In this document: piece by piece, positions 1-8,177 of the stretch
Layout: each line of letters begins with the position of its first letter
Position numbering within the stretch: position 1 is the stretch's first letter
Source of the DNA: Lactobacillus sp. W8174
Lineage (GTDB): Bacteria; Bacillota; Bacilli; Lactobacillales; Lactobacillaceae
Assembly (NCBI RefSeq): GCF_016100975.1
Contig: NZ_JACFRN010000005.1
Coordinates: 62,001-126,000, forward strand
Direction: 5' to 3'
DNA length: 64,000 nucleotides
Translations under genes and position numbers: made by a program
The notes under the pieces: generated by a model
The model's input: the letters and a program-made list of their open reading frames with translations, nothing else
What the model was told of the DNA's origin: nothing
Databases searched by the model: none

Positions 1-547
1 AAACAAGCTTTCGCGCCTGCTCCTTGTCTAAGTGAGCAACTTCATAGAGCTTTTGTGTAGTCTGTTCGACTAATTCATCTGCCTTTTGCAACTTAGTGGT
101 CAATTCATTTTGCTTATTTTCTAGCTGTTCGTCTTTTTTAGCTAAATCATCCTCTTTTTCCTTTAGCAAAGAGTTTTTATGATCAAGAGTATCCTCTCGT
201 TGAGTTAAGCGATTTTGATCACGTGCTATTGTATCACGTTTGTCGTTTAATTCATCTTCAACTTTTTGTCGATAATCTTGAATTTGTTCTTGGGCTTCAA
301 GAATTTTTTCTTTTTTGGTGTTTTGCGCACTTTGTTTTACAGCGTCAGCTGCCTGCTTTTGTGCATTGACTTCTGCTTTAGCAGCATCGACTCGTGCTTT
401 TGCTTCGGTTAAAATATGATCGGCATCGTTTTGAGCATTTTGGGCTTTCTTTTCCCAGATATTTTTACGTATAGCGTATCCTACAACTATGCCTACTATA
501 ATTGAAATAATAGCAATCGCGACGGGAATCAAAAATTTACTCATCAT
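1..547 (-). CDS. rny: Ribonuclease Y, N-terminal part (cut by window edge)
   Basis: The reading frame is open from the window edge and begins with two consecutive ATG codons; the outer one (547) sits about 9 nt after an AAAGGCG ribosome site. The first ~25 residues form one membrane anchor, followed by a long highly charged Ala/Gln/Lys/Glu coiled coil, as in RNase Y, the membrane-bound endoribonuclease that initiates mRNA decay in Firmicutes. The catalytic KH and HD domains lie outside the window. It follows recA, a common Firmicute neighbour. The call rests on the anchor-plus-coil architecture and on context. Confidence 0.85.
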   Translation of the reverse strand, partial: MMSKFLIPVAIAIISIIVGIVVGYAIRKNIWEKKAQNAQNDADHILTEAKARVDAAKAEVNAQKQAADAVKQSAQNTKKEKILEAQEQIQDYRQKVEDELNDKRDTIARDQNRLTQREDTLDHKNSLLKEKEDDLAKKDEQLENKQNELTTKLQKADELVEQTTQKLYEVAHLDKEQARKLV

Positions 548-632
548 GATTTCTATCGCCTTTTTTTATTTTTTTAGATTATTCACACAATATTAATGAT
601 AAAGAACCACGGAGATTATGTCAAACGTCATG

Positions 633-665
633 AAAAAAACCTCGACCAGTTTTCACAGGTCAAGG
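633..665 (-). terminator. Rho-independent terminator of recA
   Basis: Read on the minus strand, CCTTGACC and GGTCGAGG form an 8-bp stem (one G-U pair) with a 10-nt loop, followed by a run of seven T. It begins 16 nt after the recA stop and separates recA from rny. Confidence 0.85.
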
Positions 666-680
666 TCTATTTCCTCATAA

Positions 681-1790
681 TTAGCTTTTGCTGTCAGCTT
701 CTTTTTTATCAGAAGCTTCCTTTTCTTTGCTTGCAGCCTTTTTAGCTTTCTTCTCTTTTATTTTTTCTGGATCTTCTCTTTCAGCTACGGATTCTTCATC
801 AATGCCGAAAGCCTGACGAACTTGTTTCTGAACATCATCATAAACATCAGGATGATCTTCAAGATACTTTTTGGCATTTTCTCGTCCTTGCCCAATTCGT
901 TCATCATGATATGAATACCAAGAACCAGCTTTAGCAATAATGTCCTTGTCAGCAGCCATGTCTAGAAGTTCACCACTTTGAGAGATACCTTTGCCGTACA
1001 TCATATCAACTTCGGCAACTTTAAAAGGCGGAGCAACTTTATTCTTAACAACTTTGATTTTTACGCGGTTACCAGTGATTTCACCACCAGTTTGTTTAAT
1101 TTTTTCTGCTCTTCTAATTTCAAGTCGAATAGTTGCGTAAAACTTAAGTGCACGACCACCTGGCGTAGTTTCAGGATTACCAAACATGATCCCCACTTTT
1201 TCACGTATTTGATTAATAAAAATTGCTATAGTTTTAGTCTTATTAATATTACCTGAAAGTTTACGCAATGCTTGACTCATTAAACGTGCTTGCAGTCCAA
1301 CGTGGCTGTCGCCCATTTCGCCGTCAATTTCAGCTTGAGGCACAAGTGCTGCAACCGAATCAACTACTAAAATGTCAATCGCACCACTCGTAATCAATGT
1401 ATCCGCAATTTGCAATCCCTCTTCACCAGTGTTAGGCTGGGATAAAATTAATGAATCAACATCAACGCCTAAAGCTTCCGCATATGCCGGATCCATGGCA
1501 TTTTCAGCGTCAATATAAGCAGCCGTGCCACCTCTTTTTTGCACTTCAGCAACCGCATGTAACGCAACTGTCGTTTTACCAGAAGACTCTGGTCCATAAA
1601 TTTCTACAATTCTACCACGGGGATAGCCGCCAACTCCTAAGGCCGCATCAAGAGCAAGCGAACCTGAAGGAACAGTTGAAATTTTGGTGTCGGCCTTATC
1701 GCCCATTCGCATGACGGCGCCTTTACCAAAATTCTTTTCAATTTTCTTAAGTGCATTTTCCAATGCAGCTTGTTTTTCATCTTTGGCCAA
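681..1790 (-). CDS. recA: RecA recombinase
   Basis: RecA forms filaments on single-stranded DNA, drives strand exchange and triggers LexA self-cleavage. The Walker A motif GPESSGKT is at residues 66-73, a Walker B ([10 protein letters not shown]) lies near 140, and the MAW/L2 region ([10 protein letters not shown]) is intact. At 369 aa it is slightly longer than usual because of a Lys/Glu/Ala-rich tail after about residue 330. The start codon is TTG, nine nt after a strong AGGAGG; no ATG upstream fits. It has its own promoter and SOS box, so it appears transcribed separately from the opuC genes upstream. Confidence 0.97.
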   Translation of the reverse strand: MAKDEKQAALENALKKIEKNFGKGAVMRMGDKADTKISTVPSGSLALDAALGVGGYPRGRIVEIYGPESSGKTTVALHAVAEVQKRGGTAAYIDAENAMDPAYAEALGVDVDSLILSQPNTGEEGLQIADTLITSGAIDILVVDSVAALVPQAEIDGEMGDSHVGLQARLMSQALRKLSGNINKTKTIAIFINQIREKVGIMFGNPETTPGGRALKFYATIRLEIRRAEKIKQTGGEITGNRVKIKVVKNKVAPPFKVAEVDMMYGKGISQSGELLDMAADKDIIAKAGSWYSYHDERIGQGRENAKKYLEDHPDVYDDVQKQVRQAFGIDEESVAEREDPEKIKEKKAKKAASKEKEASDKKEADSKS

Positions 1791-1836
1791 GACTCTTGTC
1801 CTCCTATAAATAGTTTCATCATTTTAATACGTAATA

Positions 1837-1866
1837 ATTATACTTTGCTTTAGTGTATATTTGCAA
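1837..1866 (-). promoter_or_regulatory. recA promoter
   Basis: On the minus strand there is a -35 TTGCAA (1861-1866), an 18-nt spacer and a perfect -10 TATAAT (1837-1842). It lies 47 nt from the recA start codon. Confidence 0.65.
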
Positions 1867-1875
1867 GAAAAAAGG

Positions 1876-1889
1876 CGAACAAATGTTTA
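1876..1889. promoter_or_regulatory. LexA/DinR-type SOS box upstream of recA
   Basis: CGAACAAATGTTTA matches the Gram-positive SOS consensus CGAACNNNNGTTYG at all but the last base. It is 9 bp upstream of the recA -35 element, a fitting place for LexA repression. Confidence 0.7.
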
Positions 1890-1937
1890 TTAATTTTATT
1901 CACAATAATAATTACGTAAAAATTGCCAAAAACTTTT

Positions 1938-2603
1938 TTAGTTTGCCTTTTTTAATCCCTTGGGTTGTAATATTTTCTGCAAAAAATTCAAAATGACGTC
2001 TGCTAAAATTGCCATTAATGCTGTAGGAAGAGCTCCAGCCAGTATGATTGCACTGCCGTTGGTAGCATTAGTACCACGAATAATAATGTCACCTAAACCG
2101 CCAGCACCTACAAATGAACCAATTGATGTAATACCAATAGCTATGACTAAAGCATTTTTTAAGCCTGCTATAATAACTGACATTGATAAAGGCAAACGAA
2201 CCATGTAAAGCAGCTGCAATTTTGTCATACCCATCCCTTTACCAGAATCAATAACATTTTTATTAACATTACTCATACCAGTATATGTATTTTTAATAAT
2301 AGGCAAAAGTGAATAAAGCGTAACAGTGACGATAACAGTCATAACGCCCAAACCCAAGCCAATCATTACGATGGATAAAAGTGCCAAAGATGGAATTGTT
2401 TGGATAAAATTGGCAATTTCAACAACAAAATCACCTAAATGACCATTGCGAGAGATAAAAATTCCTAGAGGAATACCTATAATTGCAGCAAATAATACCC
2501 CGTAGATTGAAATGAGGAAAGTGCGATTAAATTGTTCTAATACATAACTGCCATTATGGGCATAATAATAAATAAATTGCTGCCACAATGATAAATGAGA
2601 CAT
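1938..2603 (-). CDS. opuCD: Osmolyte ABC transporter permease (OpuCD-type)
   Basis: A 221-aa inner-membrane permease of the glycine betaine/carnitine/choline ABC family. It has about six hydrophobic segments and the family loop with a GAGGLGD motif in its C-terminal third. It is the last gene of a four-gene transporter set; its ATG overlaps the opuCC stop by one base (TAATG), so the two are probably translationally coupled. It is clearly paralogous to the other permease (3552-4175). The substrate (betaine, carnitine or choline) cannot be fixed from the sequence. Confidence 0.88.
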   Translation of the reverse strand: MSHLSLWQQFIYYYAHNGSYVLEQFNRTFLISIYGVLFAAIIGIPLGIFISRNGHLGDFVVEIANFIQTIPSLALLSIVMIGLGLGVMTVIVTVTLYSLLPIIKNTYTGMSNVNKNVIDSGKGMGMTKLQLLYMVRLPLSMSVIIAGLKNALVIAIGITSIGSFVGAGGLGDIIIRGTNATNGSAIILAGALPTALMAILADVILNFLQKILQPKGLKKAN

Positions 2604-3538
2604 TATTTCTCCCCCTTAAAGTAATTATGTTTTACTAAAAATTGATGTGCAACAATAGACGGCTCGAGCAACTTGTCATCAACTTGAAAATTCATTTTAC
2701 GAATATCATGCACACTCACATTGCCAACTAGTCTGGTCAGTATTGGCTTTAATTCAGGATGCTCACGCAATAAATAATTATTGATTAACATCCCACAATT
2801 ATACGGTGGAAAGAAATGTTTATCATCTTTGAGGAGATGTAAATTATAGCTGTCAATTCGACCATCTGTTGAATAACCCAAAATAACATCCATTTTTCCA
2901 CTATTCAAAGCGGAATAAACTAAACCTATATTCATAGGATGGGCTTTAGCAAAAGTCATTCCATAAGCTGTTTGAAAAGCCGGATAACCCACTCCTGGAG
3001 CATTAACCCATTCAGATGCTACACCAAAAGAAAATTTGTCTTTAACTTTCTTTAAATCTGAAATTTTATAAAGATGATATTTCTTTTGATCTTTTGCTCT
3101 AACCATAAAGGCATAATTATTAGCAAAACCATAGGTATGCAAATAGGTTTGGTCCCATCTCTTTTTTACTTCTCTGCGAACTGTATCATTTGCCTTCTTG
3201 GAATCTTTAATCGCAGTTAGCAGCAGATTGGCTGTTAACTCGCCACCATCATACGCGGCTGCTTGGATATCAGCATCATGCCGAATTAGAGCTTGGTGCT
3301 GCATCGGTGCAGAACCCAAATTATTAACAATAGAAGTCTTATATGACGTCTCGTGCTCAATTAATTGGGCAACAATATTTGCCATAATTTGCGATTCAGT
3401 CGTTGTCAGTGCCGTAATTTTAATATCTTTTTCACTACCTTGACTGTCAGAAAGTCCTGGTAAACCACAAGCACTAGTAGTAAGCAGTATGAGCAAGGTG
3501 GTTATCATCAGCAATATTTTTTGCAAATACTTTTTCAC
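2603..3538 (-). CDS. opuCC: Osmolyte-binding lipoprotein (OpuCC-type)
   Basis: This is the extracellular substrate-binding protein of the transporter, about 311 aa. A basic N-terminus, a hydrophobic stretch and the lipobox LTTSAC predict lipid anchoring at Cys. The C-terminal region (QVDDKLLEPSIVAHQFL) is typical of OpuAC/ProX-type binding proteins. I choose the GTG at 3538, 8 nt after AAGGAGG; an in-frame GTG at 3547 lies inside that ribosome site and is unlikely. The gene is 13 bp from opuCB and overlaps opuCD by one base. Confidence 0.87.
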   Translation of the reverse strand: MKKYLQKILLMITTLLILLTTSACGLPGLSDSQGSEKDIKITALTTTESQIMANIVAQLIEHETSYKTSIVNNLGSAPMQHQALIRHDADIQAAAYDGGELTANLLLTAIKDSKKANDTVRREVKKRWDQTYLHTYGFANNYAFMVRAKDQKKYHLYKISDLKKVKDKFSFGVASEWVNAPGVGYPAFQTAYGMTFAKAHPMNIGLVYSALNSGKMDVILGYSTDGRIDSYNLHLLKDDKHFFPPYNCGMLINNYLLREHPELKPILTRLVGNVSVHDIRKMNFQVDDKLLEPSIVAHQFLVKHNYFKGEK

Positions 3539-3551
3539 GATGAACACCTCC

Positions 3552-4175
3552 TTATATTCCCTTTGGCGTCAGCTTACGTTCCAGCTTACCCAATAGGTAA
3601 TCCGTTAATAGAGCCAAAATGATTACAGGAATCGTTCCTCCAAAAATGAGGTCTGTTTGGTAGAGGCTAAGTCCATTAAAAATAAAGTCTCCTAAGCCGC
3701 CAGCTCCGATGTATGAAGCAAGTGTCGCCCAGGCAATTACATAAATAGCAGAAAGTCTGATTCCTGCCATGATTACGGGCATAGCTAAAGGAATATCAAC
3801 TTTTAAAATAAGCTGCATATTAGTCATGCCTAACCCGCGTGCTGAATCAATTGTATCTTGATTAACATCAGTTAGCCCTACATATGTGTTGCGTAAAATG
3901 GGCATTAAACTATAAAGAAAAAGAGCTATGATTGCGGGCAGTTTCCCAACACCAAAAAACGGTATCATGATTGCCAGCAAAGCCAAAGCCGGTATAGTTT
4001 GCAGCATACTGGCTATTGCTATTACTACTTTAGCAATTCGCTTAAATTTCATTAATATCACGCTTAAGGGAACTGCAACAATTATTCCTAACCCTAAAGA
4101 GATAGCAGAAATATATATTTGTTGCCAAGTTTTTACTAATAATTCTGAACCGTGTTGTGCAAAAAAGGCTGACAT
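3552..4175 (-). CDS. opuCB: Osmolyte ABC transporter permease (OpuCB-type)
   Basis: A 207-aa permease with about six membrane segments and the same GAGGLGD loop as its paralogue at 1938-2603. It lies two bases downstream of the ATPase gene, with an AGAGGCG ribosome site inside the end of that gene. In this family the two permeases form a heterodimer that pairs with the ATPase and the binding lipoprotein. Confidence 0.88.
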   Translation of the reverse strand: MSAFFAQHGSELLVKTWQQIYISAISLGLGIIVAVPLSVILMKFKRIAKVVIAIASMLQTIPALALLAIMIPFFGVGKLPAIIALFLYSLMPILRNTYVGLTDVNQDTIDSARGLGMTNMQLILKVDIPLAMPVIMAGIRLSAIYVIAWATLASYIGAGGLGDFIFNGLSLYQTDLIFGGTIPVIILALLTDYLLGKLERKLTPKGI

Positions 4176-4177
4176 TG

Positions 4178-5356
4178 TTATTTCGCCTCTTTTTCTGAAG
4201 AATTTTGCAGGCGACTTTTATCGCCCCATATTTTTTCATAAACAACATTTACTAAACTAGCACGTGTGACTATACCTACTAATTTTTTATCAGAATCCGT
4301 TACGGGTATGTAGCTCTTATTCCGACTCATGATCCGACTAAAATTGTCACGCAAATATTCCTCAGGACCGACAGTGCTCAGTTTAGTAATCAAAATATCA
4401 CTGACACTACTTACTTTAGGGTAATTGCGTTGCAAATCATCAATTGAAATGTAGCCTTTAAGGTGGTCCCCATTATCAACGACTAAAAGCGTATCAACTC
4501 TATGCTCCTTCATCATGGTTAAAGCGTCAGTGAGCGAAGCTCCTAAATCAATTTTAGTTGGGTTAGTCAACATCACGTTTTTAACTTTTACAGTTTCATA
4601 TTTTGCTTCTGACAAACGCTCTTCACCAATCAAGCTCTTAACGTAATCATTTGCAGGATGATGTAGAATCTGGTCAGGTGTTCCTACTTGAATCAATTGC
4701 CCATCATGCAAAACAACTACTTTAGTGGCAAGCTTTAATGCCTCATCCATGTCATGAGTGACAAAAACAATTGTTTTGCCTAATCGCACTTGTAAATTTT
4801 GAATTAAATTCTGCAAACTTTCACGAGTTATTGGATCCAGTGCGCCAAAGGGCTCATCCATTAATATCAAGTTTTGGTTTGCAGCTAATGCACGCACAAC
4901 TCCAATTCTTTGTTGCTGACCGCCCGATAACTCTGAAGGATATCTATCTAAATATGACTCAGGTAATTCAGCCATTTTAATAAGTTTTTGCGCCTCACCA
5001 GCCAGCCTGTCCTTAGGCCATTTTAGTAATTTGGGTACTAAAATAATATTTTCCCTGATGGTCATATGAGGCATTAATCCATTATTCTGAATAACATAAC
5101 CTATGTGCCGCCGTAAATTAACTGGGTTAAAACTTTTAACATTTTTGCCGTCAACAAGCACTTCACCCTTAGTTACACTATTCATGCGATTTATCATACG
5201 CATTAAAGTAGTTTTTCCTGAACCGGAGGTACCAATCAGGCAGCAAAAATCACCTTTTTCTATTTTGAAACTAATATGTTTTACAGCTGCATTTTTCATC
5301 TTAGGATATATTTTTGATACATCCCTAAATTCAACTGCTGGTACTTTTTCTACCAT
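4178..5356 (-). CDS. opuCA: Osmolyte ABC transporter ATP-binding protein with CBS pair
   Basis: A 392-aa ABC ATPase. Walker A GTSGSGKT is near residues 42-49, the signature LSGGQQQR near 143, and Walker [13 protein letters not shown] follows. The C-terminal third (about 260-380) holds two CBS repeats, which in OpuA/OpuC-type ATPases sense ionic strength or cyclic di-AMP. It leads the opuCA-CB-CC-CD operon and has a strong AAGGAGG site before its ATG. The operon sits between pgsA and recA, where many lactobacilli carry cinA (from memory). Confidence 0.92.
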   Translation of the reverse strand: MVEKVPAVEFRDVSKIYPKMKNAAVKHISFKIEKGDFCCLIGTSGSGKTTLMRMINRMNSVTKGEVLVDGKNVKSFNPVNLRRHIGYVIQNNGLMPHMTIRENIILVPKLLKWPKDRLAGEAQKLIKMAELPESYLDRYPSELSGGQQQRIGVVRALAANQNLILMDEPFGALDPITRESLQNLIQNLQVRLGKTIVFVTHDMDEALKLATKVVVLHDGQLIQVGTPDQILHHPANDYVKSLIGEERLSEAKYETVKVKNVMLTNPTKIDLGASLTDALTMMKEHRVDTLLVVDNGDHLKGYISIDDLQRNYPKVSSVSDILITKLSTVGPEEYLRDNFSRIMSRNKSYIPVTDSDKKLVGIVTRASLVNVVYEKIWGDKSRLQNSSEKEAK

Positions 5357-5391
5357 AAAATTTCCTCCTTTTCCAATATTCCCTTAATCTA

Positions 5392-5420
5392 ATCCTAACA
5401 AGTAAATGGAACATAATCAA
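5392..5420 (-). promoter_or_regulatory. Candidate opuC operon promoter
   Basis: On the minus strand a TTGATT -35 (5415-5420) and a TAGGAT -10 (5392-5397) are separated by 17 nt, 35 bp upstream of opuCA. Both boxes deviate from consensus, so this is a moderate call. Confidence 0.45.
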
Positions 5421-5463
5421 CAATCAGCATTTTTTGGAGACTTTTATATTAAAAATCACGCAC

Positions 5464-5494
5464 AAAAAAGCACCACTTATAGTAGTGCTTTTTT
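5464..5494. terminator. Terminator after pgsA (nearly symmetric)
   Basis: AGCACCACT and AGTAGTGCT form a 9-bp hairpin with one mismatch, flanked by A6 and T6 tracts, so it could act in both directions. It follows the pgsA stop by about 22 bp on the minus strand and isolates pgsA from the opuC operon. Confidence 0.8.
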
Positions 5495-5516
5495 ATAATT
5501 TATCCCATCATTAAAT

Positions 5517-6077
5517 TTACATTGAACCTTCAAAAACATCCCATGAGCTGTGGAAATAGTCCCAGCCTGAGTAAATAGTAAAAATTAGTGCAATATATAG
5601 TAAAATAGTTCCTATATGATAGAAATCTCCAATTAATAAAAAGATTATTGATAGCATTTGACAAGTCGTTTTAATCTTACCGGGCATAGCTGCAGCCATA
5701 ACCTGACCCTTATTTTCTGCCAGTATTAAACGTAAACCTGTTACTGCCAATTCACGACAAACGATAATAGCGATAACCCAGGCAGGAGCCAGATTTAGCG
5801 AAATTAACATTATGAAAGCAGTCATAGTCAACATTTTATCTGCCAGCGGATCAGCAAATTTACCAAAATTGGTAACCAGATTACGTGCTCTCGCTATATG
5901 CCCATCAAACCAGTCGGTTGCAGATGCCACCGCAAAAACAACAGCAGCAATGACTAACTTCCAATAAACTGTTGTTCCTGCTACTTTAACGCTGGCATCG
6001 CCACCAAAAATGACAATTAACATAAAAACTGGTATTAATAATATTCTAAAAACCGTTAACTTATTAGGTAAATTCAT
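5517..6077 (-). CDS. pgsA: Phosphatidylglycerophosphate synthase
   Basis: PgsA makes phosphatidylglycerophosphate from CDP-diacylglycerol and glycerol-3-phosphate, the first committed step to phosphatidylglycerol and cardiolipin. The 186-aa membrane protein carries the full CDP-alcohol phosphotransferase motif DG-x2-AR-x8-G-x3-D-x3-D at residues 58-80 (DGHIAR...GKFADPLAD). Membrane segments lie on both sides. It is 24 bp downstream of the RodZ-like gene, the ymfM-pgsA order also found in Bacillus. Confidence 0.95.
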   Translation of the reverse strand: MNLPNKLTVFRILLIPVFMLIVIFGGDASVKVAGTTVYWKLVIAAVVFAVASATDWFDGHIARARNLVTNFGKFADPLADKMLTMTAFIMLISLNLAPAWVIAIIVCRELAVTGLRLILAENKGQVMAAAMPGKIKTTCQMLSIIFLLIGDFYHIGTILLYIALIFTIYSGWDYFHSSWDVFEGSM

Positions 6078-6101
6078 TCTTAACTTTTCCTCCCAAAATA
6101 G

Positions 6102-7223
6102 TTATCTTTCATTACTTTCATTCCCACTGGAAGAATTGCTTCCAGAATGACCAGATTCACTACTATGATCATTATTATTTGACTGATTGTCGTCATGACC
6201 TGACTGACCATTTTGATTACTCTGGTTATTATTTTGATTATTTTCTTGGCTATTGGTCGAACTAGAATGATTATTGTCATTAGCATTAGCATTATTGTTA
6301 TTGCTATGACCGCCAGTTTGATTATGACTCTGATTTTGATGATTTGAGTTACTATGTTCAGAATTATAATTAGTGGTTCCAGAATTATTCTGGCCACTCT
6401 GTGTTTGACTATTATGACGTTTACCAATATAAAATGTCAAAGAAAGATTCGAATTCTGAGCAGTGTATGGAACTTTTTTACCACCAATTGTAACTGAAGT
6501 TCCAATAGCATTACTGAATGTAACAACAACTGTTTGTGCAGTTTCAGGAATCCTCAGCGTATGCTTTTGACCAGCGGTTAATGTCTGACCACTTTGGTTA
6601 ACGCCATTCATTGCAATAGAAACAGTAGTGGCTTGATCACCAGCCCGCACGACTAAGTTGCGATTATTTTTTAGACCAGTAATCTGAAATTGGTTTGCTG
6701 CCAATTCTTTAATTTTTACGCTTTTCTTTTTAGGCTTTTTAACCTTCTGATGACGTTTGCCATTATCTGAAGAAACAGAAACATCCCCTGTTGTATTGTT
6801 ATTTTGATTGCGACTAGAAGAAAAATGAGCATAAACAACATAGCATACCAAAACAACAACGATTATTCCCAGACCAACAATAATCCGTGGAAGGTAATCC
6901 TGCCATATTTTTTTCTTGTTATTAGTAGTTTTACGGACTTCTTCACTTTTGTTGTCAATCGAATCTTCGACAAATTCATCAGGCTCTGCCTTAGGAATAT
7001 CTTCATGATATTCACTTAAAAGCTTTTTACCATCCAAACCGACTATTTGGGCATACTGCCTGATAAATGCTCTTACATAAAAATCTCCAGGAAGTTTATC
7101 AAAATCGTTTTGCTCGATCGCCGTCAGATATCTGCCTTGAATTTTGGTTGCTTTTTCAATATCTTCAATTGAAAGTCCCTTAGCCTCTCTGGCACTGCGT
7201 AATTTATCTCCGATATCTGCCAT
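6102..7223 (-). CDS. rodZ: RodZ-like cytoskeletal/cell-shape protein (YmfM family)
   Basis: A 373-aa protein. Residues 1-75 form the RodZ-type helix-turn-helix domain (IGDKLRSAREAKGLSIEDIE), followed by an acidic/basic linker, one membrane segment at about 112-134, a basic stretch, and an extracytoplasmic beta-rich domain at about 165-270. RodZ links MreB filaments to the cell-wall elongation machinery. From about residue 272 to the end the protein is an almost pure Asn/Ser/Gln/Gly/His tail, probably disordered at the cell surface. It sits between ymfI and pgsA as in other Firmicutes. Confidence 0.85.
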   Translation of the reverse strand: MADIGDKLRSAREAKGLSIEDIEKATKIQGRYLTAIEQNDFDKLPGDFYVRAFIRQYAQIVGLDGKKLLSEYHEDIPKAEPDEFVEDSIDNKSEEVRKTTNNKKKIWQDYLPRIIVGLGIIVVVLVCYVVYAHFSSSRNQNNNTTGDVSVSSDNGKRHQKVKKPKKKSVKIKELAANQFQITGLKNNRNLVVRAGDQATTVSIAMNGVNQSGQTLTAGQKHTLRIPETAQTVVVTFSNAIGTSVTIGGKKVPYTAQNSNLSLTFYIGKRHNSQTQSGQNNSGTTNYNSEHSNSNHQNQSHNQTGGHSNNNNANANDNNHSSSTNSQENNQNNNQSNQNGQSGHDDNQSNNNDHSSESGHSGSNSSSGNESNER

Positions 7224-7288
7224 AGTTACCTCTTTAAATTCTAAATTTACTCTTTGAGTATAACATATACTACATATTATTTTTACAT

Positions 7289-8017
7289 TTATATGAGCCA
7301 GCCGCCACTAACATATATTGTTTGTCCAGTTAAATATCCTGAATGGACGTCAAGTAGTGTCCTAACCCAATAGGAAATATCTTTGCCTTCTGCTAAACGG
7401 CCAACAGGTATTTCGCCTCTAACTTCTTCCATTGCTTCAGGTGCTAATATTGAATTCATTGCTGTATTAACAGCACCAGGTGCTACAACATTTACCGTAA
7501 GATTGGCTGAAGCAACTTCACGGGAATATGCTTGTGCGAAACGTTCAAGACCTGATTTAGAAGAACTGTAAACAGCTTCCATAGCACTGCCTGAACCACC
7601 ATAAACCGAACCTAAATAAACGATACGACTATAATTATTTTTTATCAAATGGGGTTCTAATAATCCTGTTAGTTTAATTGGTGTAATCAAATTAATGTGC
7701 AAAATATCATCAATTTTTGCCATATTTTGACTACTTACAAAATTATAATCTGTAATTCCCTGAGCAAACACAACAGCATTTACTGGCAAAAGATTATTAA
7801 CAAATTCTTTTAACTCATCATTTTTAGCCAAAAAATCCAATTTTATAGGAATAAAGTCCTGATTAGGATATTTCTGACTCATTCCTTCAGCCATAGTATA
7901 GGCTTCCTGCCAATTTTTACTGCAATGAACATAAAGAGACCAACCAGCTTGGGCTAAGTCAGCACAAATAGCTTGACCAATGCCACCTGTTGCACCAAAT
8001 ACAAGCGCTCGCTGCAA
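7289..8017 (-). CDS. ymfI: SDR-family reductase, YmfI-type
   Basis: A 242-aa short-chain dehydrogenase/reductase. It has the NADP-binding GATGGIG motif at residues 8-14 and the catalytic set Ser137, Tyr150 and Lys154 (YSSSK). YmfI in Bacillus reduces the 5-aminopentanone group on elongation factor P; that role is inferred here from position next to the RodZ-like gene and pgsA. A 3-oxoacyl-ACP reductase is the alternative. The start is TTG with AAAGGA 9 nt upstream. The ymfF/ymfH peptidase genes that precede ymfI in Bacillus are absent here. Confidence 0.75.
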   Translation of the reverse strand: MQRALVFGATGGIGQAICADLAQAGWSLYVHCSKNWQEAYTMAEGMSQKYPNQDFIPIKLDFLAKNDELKEFVNNLLPVNAVVFAQGITDYNFVSSQNMAKIDDILHINLITPIKLTGLLEPHLIKNNYSRIVYLGSVYGGSGSAMEAVYSSSKSGLERFAQAYSREVASANLTVNVVAPGAVNTAMNSILAPEAMEEVRGEIPVGRLAEGKDISYWVRTLLDVHSGYLTGQTIYVSGGWLI

Positions 8018-8177
8018 TTAAAACATTCCTTTTATTTTAAAATTGTATGAAGATGACCATATAGCTAAACTATTTTTAGAAAATAAATTCAGTTATGCAT
8101 TCATATTCGATTATATTTTAACATTATTTTTTGGCAAGTTTGAACTAATAAAGCGACTTGATAAACTTTCTTAAAAA

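Noticed and set aside
6080..6427. A 115-codon frame within the RodZ-like gene
   Set aside because: It is a shadow of the low-complexity tail read in another frame, giving an Ile/Met/Val-rich string without a start signal.
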